A DNA stretch of 60,230 nucleotides from a virus. Shown here piece by piece: positions 22,916-33,234 of the stretch (within the stretch, counting starts at the first letter, position 1; each line of letters starts with the position of its first letter). A program made the translations under genes and the position numbers. Location of the stretch: positions 1-60,230 of the IMG/VR virus record IMGVR_UViG_3300046683_000059. One strand, 5' to 3'. The notes under the pieces were generated by a model. That model was not told the origin of the DNA, searched no databases, and saw only the letters and a list, made by a program, of their open reading frames with translations.

Positions 22916-25900
22916 TGTTCTAATCTAGCTGCTTGTTTAGAGAAGTTTTCCTGAGTTTTAGCCCATTGACTTTGAAGCGCAGCAAGTCTAGAAGTTTTAG
23001 CTGTAGTACCAAGTAAGTTATTATCGGTAATAGCCCTTCTATCCTTGCTGTGTTCTTTTGACGCTTTTACAAATTCTTTATCTAAATCTGCTTTAGTTTG
23101 AATATCTGAAGGAACAGTTTTACCTTGCTTTTCTAAAAAGTCTTTTTCCTTTTTAGCTTGTTCTAAAGTTTGTTTACTACGATAGTATTCTTTACCTGCT
23201 GCATATCTTAGATCATGGTTAAATAGTCCAGCAAAAATAGTAGCTTGACTGTTATCTACATCTAATCCCGCCGTTTCCATATCTTCTTTTTCAACCCCCT
23301 TAAATAAAAGCGAAATAGTACCAGGATCGTAAGACGACATTAAATGTCTTAATGTTTCTGGATACATATCTAAACCGGTATACTCACGTAAAGCGCGTGC
23401 CATAGTTGTATACATCTTACCAGTAGTAGCGCGTGCAGCTTCAGAAGCATAACCCTGAGTATATGCCGGTTTTTCATGTATTTCTGATCCAAAAGCAGTC
23501 TGATTTAGGAAAGACTCGTAACCGGGTCTTGCGACCGATGGCACCAGCCCCCCGGCCAGATCGGCGGCGATCGTTCCACTATCTTCCCCCTCTTTTGTCT
23601 CTATAGGATGTAGCGGACTAACGTTTTCCGCTAGTAAATTCTTTAATGTCCTGCCTGCACTCTGTATTGTAGTATCTCCTGATGCAAGCCTAGTAGCTAA
23701 CATAGCTACACCCCACGACAAGCGCGGCATACCTAAACCTATTGGTAATTTAAGTGGATCGTCACCACCGAACGGCAGTATAACATTCTTTGCTAAATCA
23801 TCATCACTTATCTTTTTAATCTTATCATCACCTAGATTTGTCTTTAATGCAGTATATGCACTTGCTGTAGCAAGACCAAACACTCCCATAGCCATTGCAG
23901 CACGTTTCGCATCTAATTGACCTTTTTCATTTTTAAGTGTCGAAAGCATTACATCTAAACTGGTAACACCAACACGCGCAAACGCAAACCAACTATTTAA
24001 AACACGGCTACCTTGAGAAGTCTGCTGATAATCTAATAGACGTTTAGCATAAAAAGCTGCGTCTATAGGTTTCATACCTGAATCTTTCGCTGAAATAAAT
24101 GATGCTACGCGACCCGCCATCATAGACCCGGTAGCAATAGCATCTTGTAGTTCTGCTAAATACTTAGTTATACGCCTAGGATTAAGTGGATTTAACTTAG
24201 CTTTTTCTAACTCTTCACGTAGTCCCTGAATCGTTTTTGCATTATTAAAACTATCACGGAAGTTAAAACCACCACCAGCTTTATCTAACTGATAAAGTTG
24301 TCCAAGATAAGAATCTGGATTTGCTAATGCATATTTTTCTACATCAGCAAATGTTTTGACTTTTAATCCACCCTCTAATTTAAAAGCAGAAGCCCATGCA
24401 CCAAACGGACCACCAAACTTCATGTAATTAGCAATATAACCCGGTATTAAGTCTGTTCTACCTTGAGACACCATCATACTTGGTATATACAAACCATCGC
24501 GTACAACGGAATTAACTAATGCAAACGGCAATGAAAAAGCCGTATGAACACGACCATATGCAGCAGTAGCTTTACCTACCATTGCACTAGTATCACCTAA
24601 TGCTACTGGATGTTGAGATTCTTTAATAGCTTGTAATTGTGCTGATTCTTCAGGCAAAGTTATCACATATCTATATTTACCTTCATTATGAATAACTGCA
24701 TTACGTCCTGCGGCAACTCGTTTCATAGCACCAAGTTTACGCCCACCTGCTAAAGCATCCTTAGCCATATCATCCATATCAAAACGATGAATAGTTGCAC
24801 CCAATTTCTGATCTGGATTTTTAGCTGCTCTCCATAAAGCTCCGGTAGCTTCATTATCTGCTACATCTTTGGATGAGAACAATAACTTATTAAAAATTCT
24901 ATGTATAGGATCATCAGATAACTTTGGTTGTTCACCATAAAGAGATTTAGTAAATGATCCTAATGGACTACCAAATACATTATTGGGAACACGTATATCT
25001 TCATCAGCCCAATCTGACTTAGGCATGTAATACCGGTTCCCGTAGGCTTTCTGTTGCCGTATATCTGCTTCTGATAAAGAGTTAGCCCTACGTTGATTTT
25101 CAATAATTCTTTCTCGTAGTTTATCAAATGATTTATTAAACTCTTCTCCTATGTCATTGCTGAAGCCTTCTTTGTTTACATTCGATATGATTTGATGCGC
25201 TACTGCATTAGTTATGCCGGATACTGGTTCGACGTGAGACTCTTGCTTTGCTCCCGGTGCATGGACGATCTTTGTTAGTTCCCGCATATAATCGCCAGTA
25301 AACTTATCATCACGTACTTCTTGTAATAGAGGAGCGCGTTTTTTCTCCGCTTCTGGACTTAACTTAATGTTTTCTAACTCATATCGTTTATTAGATTCAA
25401 GCGCATCTTTCGCTCTAATCCACTGTGAAAATCTACCCATAAATTCATCTTCAGTCATATTATGTTTACCAGACATTACTCTTGCAGCATCTAAAATTGG
25501 TGCAATGTAATTAGAGTGATCGGTAGACTGTTCAAAAATCTGTCTTCCACGTAAGACAGTAAAATATTTAAACATATCTTCAGTAGGATCAACTTTGTTT
25601 CCCTGTCGAGCCATATACTCATTGTAGTATTGTAATGGTTGTATTGAATTTACACCCTTCTGTATTATCTTTTGCCATAAACTGGGCTTCAGTGTATCTG
25701 ACGCATCTTTCCATGTCTTAAATGATTGAACTATACCGGGCTTTTTCTTAGTCCAATCTTCTGCCGCTTCTGCTGCTTCCGCCGCTGTTGTTATAGTAGG
25801 TCCACGGCGAGCCATTAACTTACCTACTGTTTCTTTAGGAGCTTTCGCAGCATACAATCTCCGCATAGTACTATCTTCTGGATGATACTTTTCCAGAGTA

Positions 25901-28900
25901 TCTAAAAGCTTATTACGGAATGCTGCTACGTCTGTTAAATAGTCTTTAGTACCTAAATCTGCTTCCCATGTCTTTTTACCAAATAGTTTATCTAAAAACT
26001 TCATAAACGCATCTACTATCTTACCAAAGACAGTTGGATTACGTTGTGCTAACTTATCTAGAAATTCTTTATTGGTAAACGCTTCACCAGTAGCATTTGC
26101 TACTAACTCTTCTGTAGCTCCCTCTTCAGACATTGTATCATATTCTCTTGCACCTTGCAAGCGTTTTGTATATTCCTTTATCTTACCTTGACGTACAACT
26201 TCGTCTCTAAGTTCCTTATATAATGCAGGATTATCTTTTTTTAATTGATGCAAAAATTCATGCGATGCTATTGCTGTAGCTGGACTTGTCGAATTTTCAT
26301 TAACATATAAATTACCATCATGGAAATTAGCACCTTCAAAGTCAAACACTTTCTCTGCTAAGTTTCTAAAAACAATAATCCTATGACCCGTAGCTTCTCC
26401 CCACCGTTGTACAACAGACTGCAATTCAGGAGATAGCGACTTATCATCTACAGTTTCAAACTTCATCTTATCTATATCTTCAGCCTTGAAGTTTTTAGCT
26501 CCAAGCATATTTTTTACATGATCGGTTAATTTATCTGATATGACAGTTGATCTAGCCATTAAGCCGGGGCGTATGCCCGATACCTTTTCTCCACCTTCTC
26601 TACCAGTAGTATCACGTTCTGCAAATGCTGGCTGTTCTTTTCCTTTAATAGCTTCTCGCATTTCTGGAGTAATATCAAAAGAATGAACAGTAATATCTCC
26701 ACCTTTTAATTCATTATGTATAAATCCCTCTACATGAGATTCAGGCATTGTATAAGACAAACCATTACTTTTATCCTTAACACTTACTATATTTCCTTTA
26801 CTACCTTTACTTACACCCTTTACTTCAAAATCATCTCTACTTCTTGTTTTGGTTTCACTTGTTTCAACTTTCCCACCCCATTGTTTTATATAATCAGCAA
26901 CAGCTTTTGGACCAATTTTATCATATAGATTACGATGGAATTGCCCACCAAGGTCTAAGTTTTCACCACTAAAATTAGCTCCATGTTCAGCAGCCATTAC
27001 TTTTTCGGTTAGAGATTTGCCTATTACGTTTTCTAATTTTACTCCATTTGGAATAACACTCTTTAATGGTGAAAATGTTACAATTCCATCTTTATTTACA
27101 TGAAGTGCTATAAGATCATTATTCTTCATACGAACATCGACAATTCTTTCTCCCGCTGGTGTTATACGTACACTTATACTGTGTACTTTTCGGCTAAGCC
27201 CATATCTATGAGTCTGTTGTTCTCCAGTAGTCCAACCAATTTTATCTTGCCCATTCTTAATAGCTTCACTGAGCATATGTTTAATACCCAGTAAGAAGTA
27301 ATCAGACGGATTTGTAAACGGAGCATCTGGTGGTCTTTTTGTACCAGTACCTATAAAATCTCTTTCCGCTACTCGCTCTATTGCTTTCTGTGGCGATCTA
27401 GCAATTATTTTTTCTTTAAAAGTTCCATTATTATCATATACTCTATAAGACTGTATACCATCTTCATCTTTCGGACCATCTTCTTTAGCAGTCCAATCTT
27501 TTATTTTTTCCTTTAGTATGCCTTTATAATCACTAAGTGCTTTCGCCCATTCATTCTGTATTTCATCGGCAAAAAGCATCTTCTTACCATCTCTAGTAAG
27601 TCTTTCATTTGTTCTTAGATGAAGTATAGCATTAACAACCCCTTTAAAATGGGTTGAACGAAATATTTTATTCTTGGCAGCACTTGTTGGTATAGTTAAA
27701 AATACTTCTTTATGGTTTTTCCCACCGGGAGTAGACAAATAAGTACTATCACCTGTTGGTGGATACTCTAACCCGCGAGTTTCATTAAGATCATTCAGAG
27801 CAACAGTTATAGCATCATCTTCACTACCGCCTTCTTCACTTTCAGCTTTAAGGTCACCATGATTATCCCGAACTTCCCAAACATCAGCATATCTTCCGTA
27901 CTTAGTATACCACCCTCTAGGTAAATCTGTAATTTTCGGCATATCACCGCGAGTTTCAGCAGTAATTTTTAAATCATGTGCCGCTAGAAAATCTCTTACT
28001 GCCCACCGAGATATTGTCGGCGCTACAGTAGGTTGGTCTTTTCCAGTTCCTTTAATAACAGGACCGCTTTCTCTATCTAACCATTGGTCAATGCCTAACC
28101 ATTCACGCTCAGACTTTTTAATATCACCCCTTCTTTCGGCATCGTTTAACCATCTCTTCCAAGCATTAGCCGTAAGAGAGTTAAATTTAAGATCGGAGTT
28201 TTCCAGTGTCTTAGCAAGCCTAGAGTAAAAACCACCCTTCCGTTCTGGCTCTAGTTTAGCACTTAGTTTACCTACTGGTTCGACGGATTTAGTCTTGGCC
28301 GCCGCCCCGGCCTTACCTTTTTTTGGTACTGTCTTTTTTGGTGCCGGTGGTTGTTTCTTTAATACATCCTTTCTAGGTGCTTTCTTAATATCAGCAGCCT
28401 TAGCTTGTGATTTCTTTCTAGCTTTAGTGGCATCATTCTTTTTCTTTTGAGCCTTAGCTTCTAATTCCTTAGCAAGCGCAGCTTGCTTATCAGCTATCTT
28501 TTTCTCAGCCAATGTCTGTTTAAGTACATTACCTTTCTTTTCTTCTTTCCTTTTCTTTAAATCAGCCTTAACTTGATCTGCATGTTCTTTCGCTAACTGA
28601 GCCTCATGCTCTGCCTGTTGTTGATCTTTTAAATTCTTTCTATATTCTACTAAATCAGATTCCCTAGCCGCTGATTCTTCTTCAGCAGTTAGTTCACTAT
28701 CTACTTTCGGCAACTGCTTTTCATACTCTGCTTGACGTTGTTTTGCTTCTTCGTCTTCAGCTTCTTGTTTAGCTTTAGCTTCAGCCTCCTTTCTTAGAAC
28801 ATCTTTTCGTTCAGCCTCCTTTCTAGCTTTTTCAGCTAATAGTCTATTGGTCTTCTCCATGACCCTTCTAAATTTAACTATTGGATGCTCATCCCGTTTC

Positions 28901-31900
28901 CCTATTCTTTCAGCTATAGCAGAATGTGCAGTACGTTTATTAGCTTGGTCAAGATATTGACCAGCCCTTGTAGTAATATCATTAGGAGATGGTGAAACAT
29001 CTGGATTTTCGTCCAATAATTCACCAAGAGCTTCCCGACGATTTACATCATGGTCAGGATTATCTAAATCAACACCATGTAATAGTGCAATCTTCTTAGA
29101 CTCATTTTCTAACTCTACTCTTGTAGGCTCTCTTTTATGTGTTGCTCTAAAACTATTAAGTGCTGCCTTTAACAATCCCAATGGATGCCTGATATCAACA
29201 TCGGGGTGAGTAATCGTATGATGGTCTGGAGCCGGTGCCGGTGCCGCTGGCTTGTTGTGTGGATGCCCCGTAGCCTGTCCCATTGGCTCTACGGGAGCCG
29301 CGCCGCCTTCTCGCGCCCCAGTGCCAGCCCCCTCGCCCGCCGTCGCACCCGCACCCGCTGGCTTGCCTCCACCAACTTCCGTAATCTTATTTCCAAAATG
29401 TACATGTTGACCATCGTTCCACATTTCAACTGGTATAAGTCCAACTTCAGGTTTAGTTCTAAATTTAGTAAGCGAATTTTTTCTAACTTTACCAGCATCT
29501 GGACCTTCTAAATTTCGCACTCCTACATAAGTTTCTCCATTAGGCATCCTAAATATATGAAGTCCTGCTTTCGGATACTCTGTCTGTTGACCCGAAAGAT
29601 TATGTTCAGCTTCTAACTCAGTTACATAAACTGTTCTATGCGACCTTGCTTGTGGACCCTCTTCACCGGGATGTTCTGGACGTGCCGCTTTATTACGAGT
29701 AGTTGTACCATCTTCATGCACATCATATGTAGAACCCTTAGCAGTTCTAAATGAACTTACTACTTTAGGTGCGGCTCCCGTAGCCGCTGGTGCTTCTTTA
29801 CCCATACCACCCATTTCTGCTTGTAACTTGTCTATCATATCTCCTATACGTTTAATACTATCCTGTAAATGCGCTGCGTCACCGGGATTAGCTTTAAGTC
29901 TTGCAACAATCTCCTCACGCCTTTTCTTTAGATTTTCTAAAACCATAGACACTTCATCTTTTGCTCTTTCTGTCGTAGCAGGAACCGTTGCTTCCGGTCC
30001 AGCATTACCATGTATATGATCCCACGCTTCTGCCGGTGTTAATTTATACGCCTGTTCTTGAGTAAATCCCAAACGCTGTAACTCAATCATCATAGAACGA
30101 GTAAATCCCGCTGGTGCTTCTCCTCCTACCGCTTCTCCACCTGCTACCCCACCACCCGGCGGAGGGGGTGGTTCTCCACCACCAGCACTACCTTGTGCTT
30201 GGAGTTCTGCCATTTGTCTTTTTAACTGTGAAGCTGCATGAGTATCACCAGACTTAACCGCAGCATCATGTTGTTTCTGTAATCTCGCTATTGCTAAATT
30301 ATTATCTACCGGCGCTGCCACTGGTGTTACTGCCGCACCCGCTTCTGTTTTAGTTGGTTCCGCAGTTTCACCTATAGGTGCCGGTTGATCATTAGCTTTA
30401 CGCCACTCAGCTTCAAAACTTTTCTTAGCATTATTTATCTGTTCTTCTGATAAACCATGACCACCAAGACGTGCCTCTAATTCGTCTAGTCCATCTTTTA
30501 ATATATTATTCGCTGCTTCTGGAGAAGCACCTTCTGGTACTTTATAATCAGGATGTGCAAGTACTTCTTCATAAGCTTTAGTAGCTGCTTCTGGTATAGC
30601 TCCCGTTGCTGCTGGTGTTGTTGTTCCTGCTTTTGTTAATTTAGCTTTTCCATGTATTAAAGAGCCAATAGCACCCATCACAGCACCCATAATACCTGCT
30701 TGATCGGTACCCGCTAAAGCATCTGGCTCTCTCTTTTCTCCTGTTTTAACATTAGTAGCTTGGGTAGTAAGTACATTTTTTACAGCTTGTTGACTAGCAA
30801 AGCCAGTAGCTTCCGCACCAGCAGTTGCAAGAACCCTTTTTAATGTACTAGTACCAACAGCCTTAGCAATAACTCTCTGTGCTGGCGTAGACATACCGCC
30901 ACCACCTATAGAACCCATCACACCACCCATTATTTGGCCTACTTCTTCAGCCGCTTCAGAAGACGCTTTAGCCAACAAATCCTTTGCCTTAGTAGGATCA
31001 CCTGTAGCCTTAAGTAAGGTTTGATATTCCGGTAGTGCATTAAGCTCCTCCGGTTTCATTTTATTAATACGATCTTGTTCTTCTTGTAAACTAGCACCAC
31101 CCATTTCTGACATACCATATAGTGCCGGTCCTACCATACCAGTTGTTGCGCCTAATGCAAGATAAGGAGCAGCACCACCAAGAACTTCTGAAGTAGCCGC
31201 TAAATAAGGATGTTCTTTAAGCGCTTCATCAGTCGATTGTACTGTCTCTTCGCCTGATTTCTTTAACGCAGCAGCACCCGGTTGTATTAATGGATTAAAC
31301 GTAGAGCGTATACCCTCTTCTGCTTGTTTTGCTTTCGCCGAAAGTTCTGGTAAGTATTCATCCGCTACACCTTTTAAACCGGGAGGAACAATCATACCCG
31401 GTATCTTAGCAGCTAAACCCGGCAATCCTGCCGCAACATTCCCCGCGCCCGTTTCCATACTACCTAATGCCCTTGTTCCTAAAGCAGTTGGTACACCCAT
31501 AGCTGGCGTTGCCGCTGTTCCCATTTTAGCATTATGTGCTGCTTCTGCATCTGCTATATCTTTTCTTAACTGCGGCATATACTTAAAAACTTTATGTTTA
31601 AACTGTCCTACTAACGCATCTTCCTCCTTTTTATTCATTTCTACGCCTTGAGCATTATACGTACCAGCAAACTGCCTAGCAAAAGGCTCGGCAAGCATCA
31701 TAATATCAGTATCTGACATATTAGCAGTAGTATTATGATCTTTGCTTGACAACATCTCCTGTATAACATACTCAGGAAATGTAGGTGCATTCCCTAAATT
31801 TGGATGCTCGGTAACTTTTACTTGGTGTCCTTTATACATTAATGGACCACCACCCGGCGGAGTTTGATACATTGGATATGCAGTACCACCACCCGGTGCA

Positions 31901-32106
31901 GGAGTAGGCGTACCATATACAGTCGCACCAGCATCCGGCGGACTACTACCAAGACCCGGCATAGCGTCTTGAGGAGCAGCACTAGTTGACGCGCTCGGTG
32001 CCGGTGGAGTAGCACCAAATACATTCATATTAACTGACGGTGGGAGACTCCCAACATCTGCCGGTGGCATCATACCGGGATTTGCACCATAAGGAAGATT
32101 ATCCAT
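22912..32106 (-). CDS. Giant polyvalent internal virion protein (3064 aa)
   Basis: A single open frame of 9.2 kb, last in the late operon. In order: a Pro/Gly-rich start (1-110); Ala/Gly-rich, partly hydrophobic helices (about 190-490), possibly membrane-inserting; a Lys/Glu/Ala coiled coil (about 1070-1240); a large-polyvalent-protein module starting FYSRLAKTLEN (about 1290) through WTTGEQQTHRYG (about 1624) and VHSFDITPEMRE; a zincin domain HEFLH (about 1948-1952) with a downstream EELVA; and an LPD38-like C-terminal region (about 2515-2920). Such proteins are packaged and ejected with the DNA to protect or condition it in the new host. Its position after the transglycosylase fits the ejection-protein block of podoviruses. 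Catalytic activities other than the HExxH motif are not evident. Confidence 0.8.
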   Translation of the reverse strand: MDNLPYGANPGMMPPADVGSLPPSVNMNVFGATPPAPSASTSAAPQDAMPGLGSSPPDAGATVYGTPTPAPGGGTAYPMYQTPPGGGPLMYKGHQVKVTEHPNLGNAPTFPEYVIQEMLSSKDHNTTANMSDTDIMMLAEPFARQFAGTYNAQGVEMNKKEEDALVGQFKHKVFKYMPQLRKDIADAEAAHNAKMGTAATPAMGVPTALGTRALGSMETGAGNVAAGLPGLAAKIPGMIVPPGLKGVADEYLPELSAKAKQAEEGIRSTFNPLIQPGAAALKKSGEETVQSTDEALKEHPYLAATSEVLGGAAPYLALGATTGMVGPALYGMSEMGGASLQEEQDRINKMKPEELNALPEYQTLLKATGDPTKAKDLLAKASSEAAEEVGQIMGGVMGSIGGGGMSTPAQRVIAKAVGTSTLKRVLATAGAEATGFASQQAVKNVLTTQATNVKTGEKREPDALAGTDQAGIMGAVMGAIGSLIHGKAKLTKAGTTTPAATGAIPEAATKAYEEVLAHPDYKVPEGASPEAANNILKDGLDELEARLGGHGLSEEQINNAKKSFEAEWRKANDQPAPIGETAEPTKTEAGAAVTPVAAPVDNNLAIARLQKQHDAAVKSGDTHAASQLKRQMAELQAQGSAGGGEPPPPPGGGVAGGEAVGGEAPAGFTRSMMIELQRLGFTQEQAYKLTPAEAWDHIHGNAGPEATVPATTERAKDEVSMVLENLKKRREEIVARLKANPGDAAHLQDSIKRIGDMIDKLQAEMGGMGKEAPAATGAAPKVVSSFRTAKGSTYDVHEDGTTTRNKAARPEHPGEEGPQARSHRTVYVTELEAEHNLSGQQTEYPKAGLHIFRMPNGETYVGVRNLEGPDAGKVRKNSLTKFRTKPEVGLIPVEMWNDGQHVHFGNKITEVGGGKPAGAGATAGEGAGTGAREGGAAPVEPMGQATGHPHNKPAAPAPAPDHHTITHPDVDIRHPLGLLKAALNSFRATHKREPTRVELENESKKIALLHGVDLDNPDHDVNRREALGELLDENPDVSPSPNDITTRAGQYLDQANKRTAHSAIAERIGKRDEHPIVKFRRVMEKTNRLLAEKARKEAERKDVLRKEAEAKAKQEAEDEEAKQRQAEYEKQLPKVDSELTAEEESAARESDLVEYRKNLKDQQQAEHEAQLAKEHADQVKADLKKRKEEKKGNVLKQTLAEKKIADKQAALAKELEAKAQKKKNDATKARKKSQAKAADIKKAPRKDVLKKQPPAPKKTVPKKGKAGAAAKTKSVEPVGKLSAKLEPERKGGFYSRLAKTLENSDLKFNSLTANAWKRWLNDAERRGDIKKSEREWLGIDQWLDRESGPVIKGTGKDQPTVAPTISRWAVRDFLAAHDLKITAETRGDMPKITDLPRGWYTKYGRYADVWEVRDNHGDLKAESEEGGSEDDAITVALNDLNETRGLEYPPTGDSTYLSTPGGKNHKEVFLTIPTSAAKNKIFRSTHFKGVVNAILHLRTNERLTRDGKKMLFADEIQNEWAKALSDYKGILKEKIKDWTAKEDGPKDEDGIQSYRVYDNNGTFKEKIIARSPQKAIERVAERDFIGTGTKRPPDAPFTNPSDYFLLGIKHMLSEAIKNGQDKIGWTTGEQQTHRYGLSRKVHSISVRITPAGERIVDVRMKNNDLIALHVNKDGIVTFSPLKSVIPNGVKLENVIGKSLTEKVMAAEHGANFSGENLDLGGQFHRNLYDKIGPKAVADYIKQWGGKVETSETKTRSRDDFEVKGVSKGSKGNIVSVKDKSNGLSYTMPESHVEGFIHNELKGGDITVHSFDITPEMREAIKGKEQPAFAERDTTGREGGEKVSGIRPGLMARSTVISDKLTDHVKNMLGAKNFKAEDIDKMKFETVDDKSLSPELQSVVQRWGEATGHRIIVFRNLAEKVFDFEGANFHDGNLYVNENSTSPATAIASHEFLHQLKKDNPALYKELRDEVVRQGKIKEYTKRLQGAREYDTMSEEGATEELVANATGEAFTNKEFLDKLAQRNPTVFGKIVDAFMKFLDKLFGKKTWEADLGTKDYLTDVAAFRNKLLDTLEKYHPEDSTMRRLYAAKAPKETVGKLMARRGPTITTAAEAAEAAEDWTKKKPGIVQSFKTWKDASDTLKPSLWQKIIQKGVNSIQPLQYYNEYMARQGNKVDPTEDMFKYFTVLRGRQIFEQSTDHSNYIAPILDAARVMSGKHNMTEDEFMGRFSQWIRAKDALESNKRYELENIKLSPEAEKKRAPLLQEVRDDKFTGDYMRELTKIVHAPGAKQESHVEPVSGITNAVAHQIISNVNKEGFSNDIGEEFNKSFDKLRERIIENQRRANSLSEADIRQQKAYGNRYYMPKSDWADEDIRVPNNVFGSPLGSFTKSLYGEQPKLSDDPIHRIFNKLLFSSKDVADNEATGALWRAAKNPDQKLGATIHRFDMDDMAKDALAGGRKLGAMKRVAAGRNAVIHNEGKYRYVITLPEESAQLQAIKESQHPVALGDTSAMVGKATAAYGRVHTAFSLPFALVNSVVRDGLYIPSMMVSQGRTDLIPGYIANYMKFGGPFGAWASAFKLEGGLKVKTFADVEKYALANPDSYLGQLYQLDKAGGGFNFRDSFNNAKTIQGLREELEKAKLNPLNPRRITKYLAELQDAIATGSMMAGRVASFISAKDSGMKPIDAAFYAKRLLDYQQTSQGSRVLNSWFAFARVGVTSLDVMLSTLKNEKGQLDAKRAAMAMGVFGLATASAYTALKTNLGDDKIKKISDDDLAKNVILPFGGDDPLKLPIGLGMPRLSWGVAMLATRLASGDTTIQSAGRTLKNLLAENVSPLHPIETKEGEDSGTIAADLAGGLVPSVARPGYESFLNQTAFGSEIHEKPAYTQGYASEAARATTGKMYTTMARALREYTGLDMYPETLRHLMSSYDPGTISLLFKGVEKEDMETAGLDVDNSQATIFAGLFNHDLRYAAGKEYYRSKQTLEQAKKEKDFLEKQGKTVPSDIQTKADLDKEFVKASKEHSKDRRAITDNNLLGTTAKTSRLAALQSQWAKTQENFSKQAARLEH

Positions 32107-32114
32107 AGTAATTC

Positions 32115-32453
32115 CTATACTTCATCAACTATTCGACGTAATACTGATCTTACGAGTTTATTACCATAACCTTGATACTGAGGAAATAATCTATCTTGAG
32201 GCGACGCTTTTTCTATTAATGCCATTGGGTCTAGTTCTTCAGCAACTAAAGTTGGCTTCTTGCCATACATCTCAGCAATCTTATTTCTTTTTGGAGATAT
32301 AGGTGTCGCCTTAATTCCCTTATCGCCAACAGTCACATAGGCTTTTTTAATATGATCTTTAGTATCAGGTGATTTATACTCAAGGTAATTGTGCAGTTGA
32401 CTTATCGTAGTTGCTCGATCTATTAGGGTTCGCCCCTTGGATGTATCTGGCAT
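32115..32453 (-). CDS. Hypothetical virion-module protein, overlapping start (112 aa)
   Basis: ATG at 32453 has a GGAGG five bases upstream, inside the preceding transglycosylase gene, which it overlaps by 74 bases. The protein is basic, with a Pro/Lys-rich middle and a helical end. Alternatively, the upstream gene ends in CCT TGA, where a +1 slip would continue into this frame and append its last roughly 85 residues. The strong ribosome site makes independent initiation the simpler reading. Function unknown. Confidence 0.55.
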   Translation of the reverse strand: MPDTSKGRTLIDRATTISQLHNYLEYKSPDTKDHIKKAYVTVGDKGIKATPISPKRNKIAEMYGKKPTLVAEELDPMALIEKASPQDRLFPQYQGYGNKLVRSVLRRIVDEV

Positions 32454-33234
32454 GCTGTCCTCCAGCTTTGTCTGATCCTGCGTTAAAAACTTTACTTAAA
32501 TAACCGTTTACAGTTCCCGAATTTGGTATTTCATCATCCCATGCACTAGGATCATGCGCCTTAGCTGGAAAAAAGTGATTCGCCATAGACTTAAACGGAT
32601 CACCACCAAATCTTACTAATGAATCACCCATATCTTTTCTAAATTTTTCTTCTTGTATTTCTGGCGGTGCATCCATAGCTCTTGGATATCCTTTATAGTT
32701 ACCCCATGTTCCATGTGTATATCCAAAATAACCAGACGCAGTACCACGTCCTTTGGGATTAGGATCATATGGTAAATGATCTGCTTTACCTATATAATTA
32801 GTAGGATCACCACTAGATTCTACACTTTTAACCTTACCTAATAAGTAATCAACCATTTCACTTCTTGTTAAATCAGGATGCACACCAAAACCATTTGGTC
32901 CATAAGGTGTGTGCATTATATCACCAGTAGGATACCCCGGCTGTGGTTGCTGTGATTGCTGTGCTTGACGTACATTAGTTGGCATCCCCGGTGATCCCGG
33001 TGGGGGATTCGGTGAAGCATTTGGATTACCACCATACTGTGTAGGTGCTGGTGGTCTAGCATTAAACTGTGGTATCATTGTTGGTGGCATTGCTGCTTGT
33101 GGTGCTGGTCCATAAGACGTAGGCGCAGATGCCGCACTACCTCTACTAACTTGCGGAATACCCTGCATAGGAGTACCCCGCATAGCTTCTGGAACATTAG
33201 CCATTAAACGTGGATCAGCGCCGTATGCGTTCAT
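32380..33234 (-). CDS. Virion lytic transglycosylase (284 aa)
   Basis: The first 110 residues are Pro/Gln/Gly-rich and disordered. The domain from about residue 120 has VESSGDPTNYIGK (catalytic-type E-S), then GRGTASGYFGYTHGTWGNY, matching the E-S-x-G and G-x2-Q/FGYT pattern of SLT-type lytic transglycosylases. These cleave peptidoglycan glycan strands so that DNA can cross the wall. Position beside the giant protein marks it as an ejected virion enzyme, not a free endolysin. Reads leftward and is coupled to the upstream gene (4-base overlap). Confidence 0.75.
   Translation of the reverse strand: MNAYGADPRLMANVPEAMRGTPMQGIPQVSRGSAASAPTSYGPAPQAAMPPTMIPQFNARPPAPTQYGGNPNASPNPPPGSPGMPTNVRQAQQSQQPQPGYPTGDIMHTPYGPNGFGVHPDLTRSEMVDYLLGKVKSVESSGDPTNYIGKADHLPYDPNPKGRGTASGYFGYTHGTWGNYKGYPRAMDAPPEIQEEKFRKDMGDSLVRFGGDPFKSMANHFFPAKAHDPSAWDDEIPNSGTVNGYLSKVFNAGSDKAGGQHARYIQGANPNRSSNYDKSTAQLP

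Noticed and set aside
26716-27294. Plus-strand frames inside the giant gene
   Set aside because: Antisense shadows with Ser/Tyr/Phe-rich composition and no ribosome sites.
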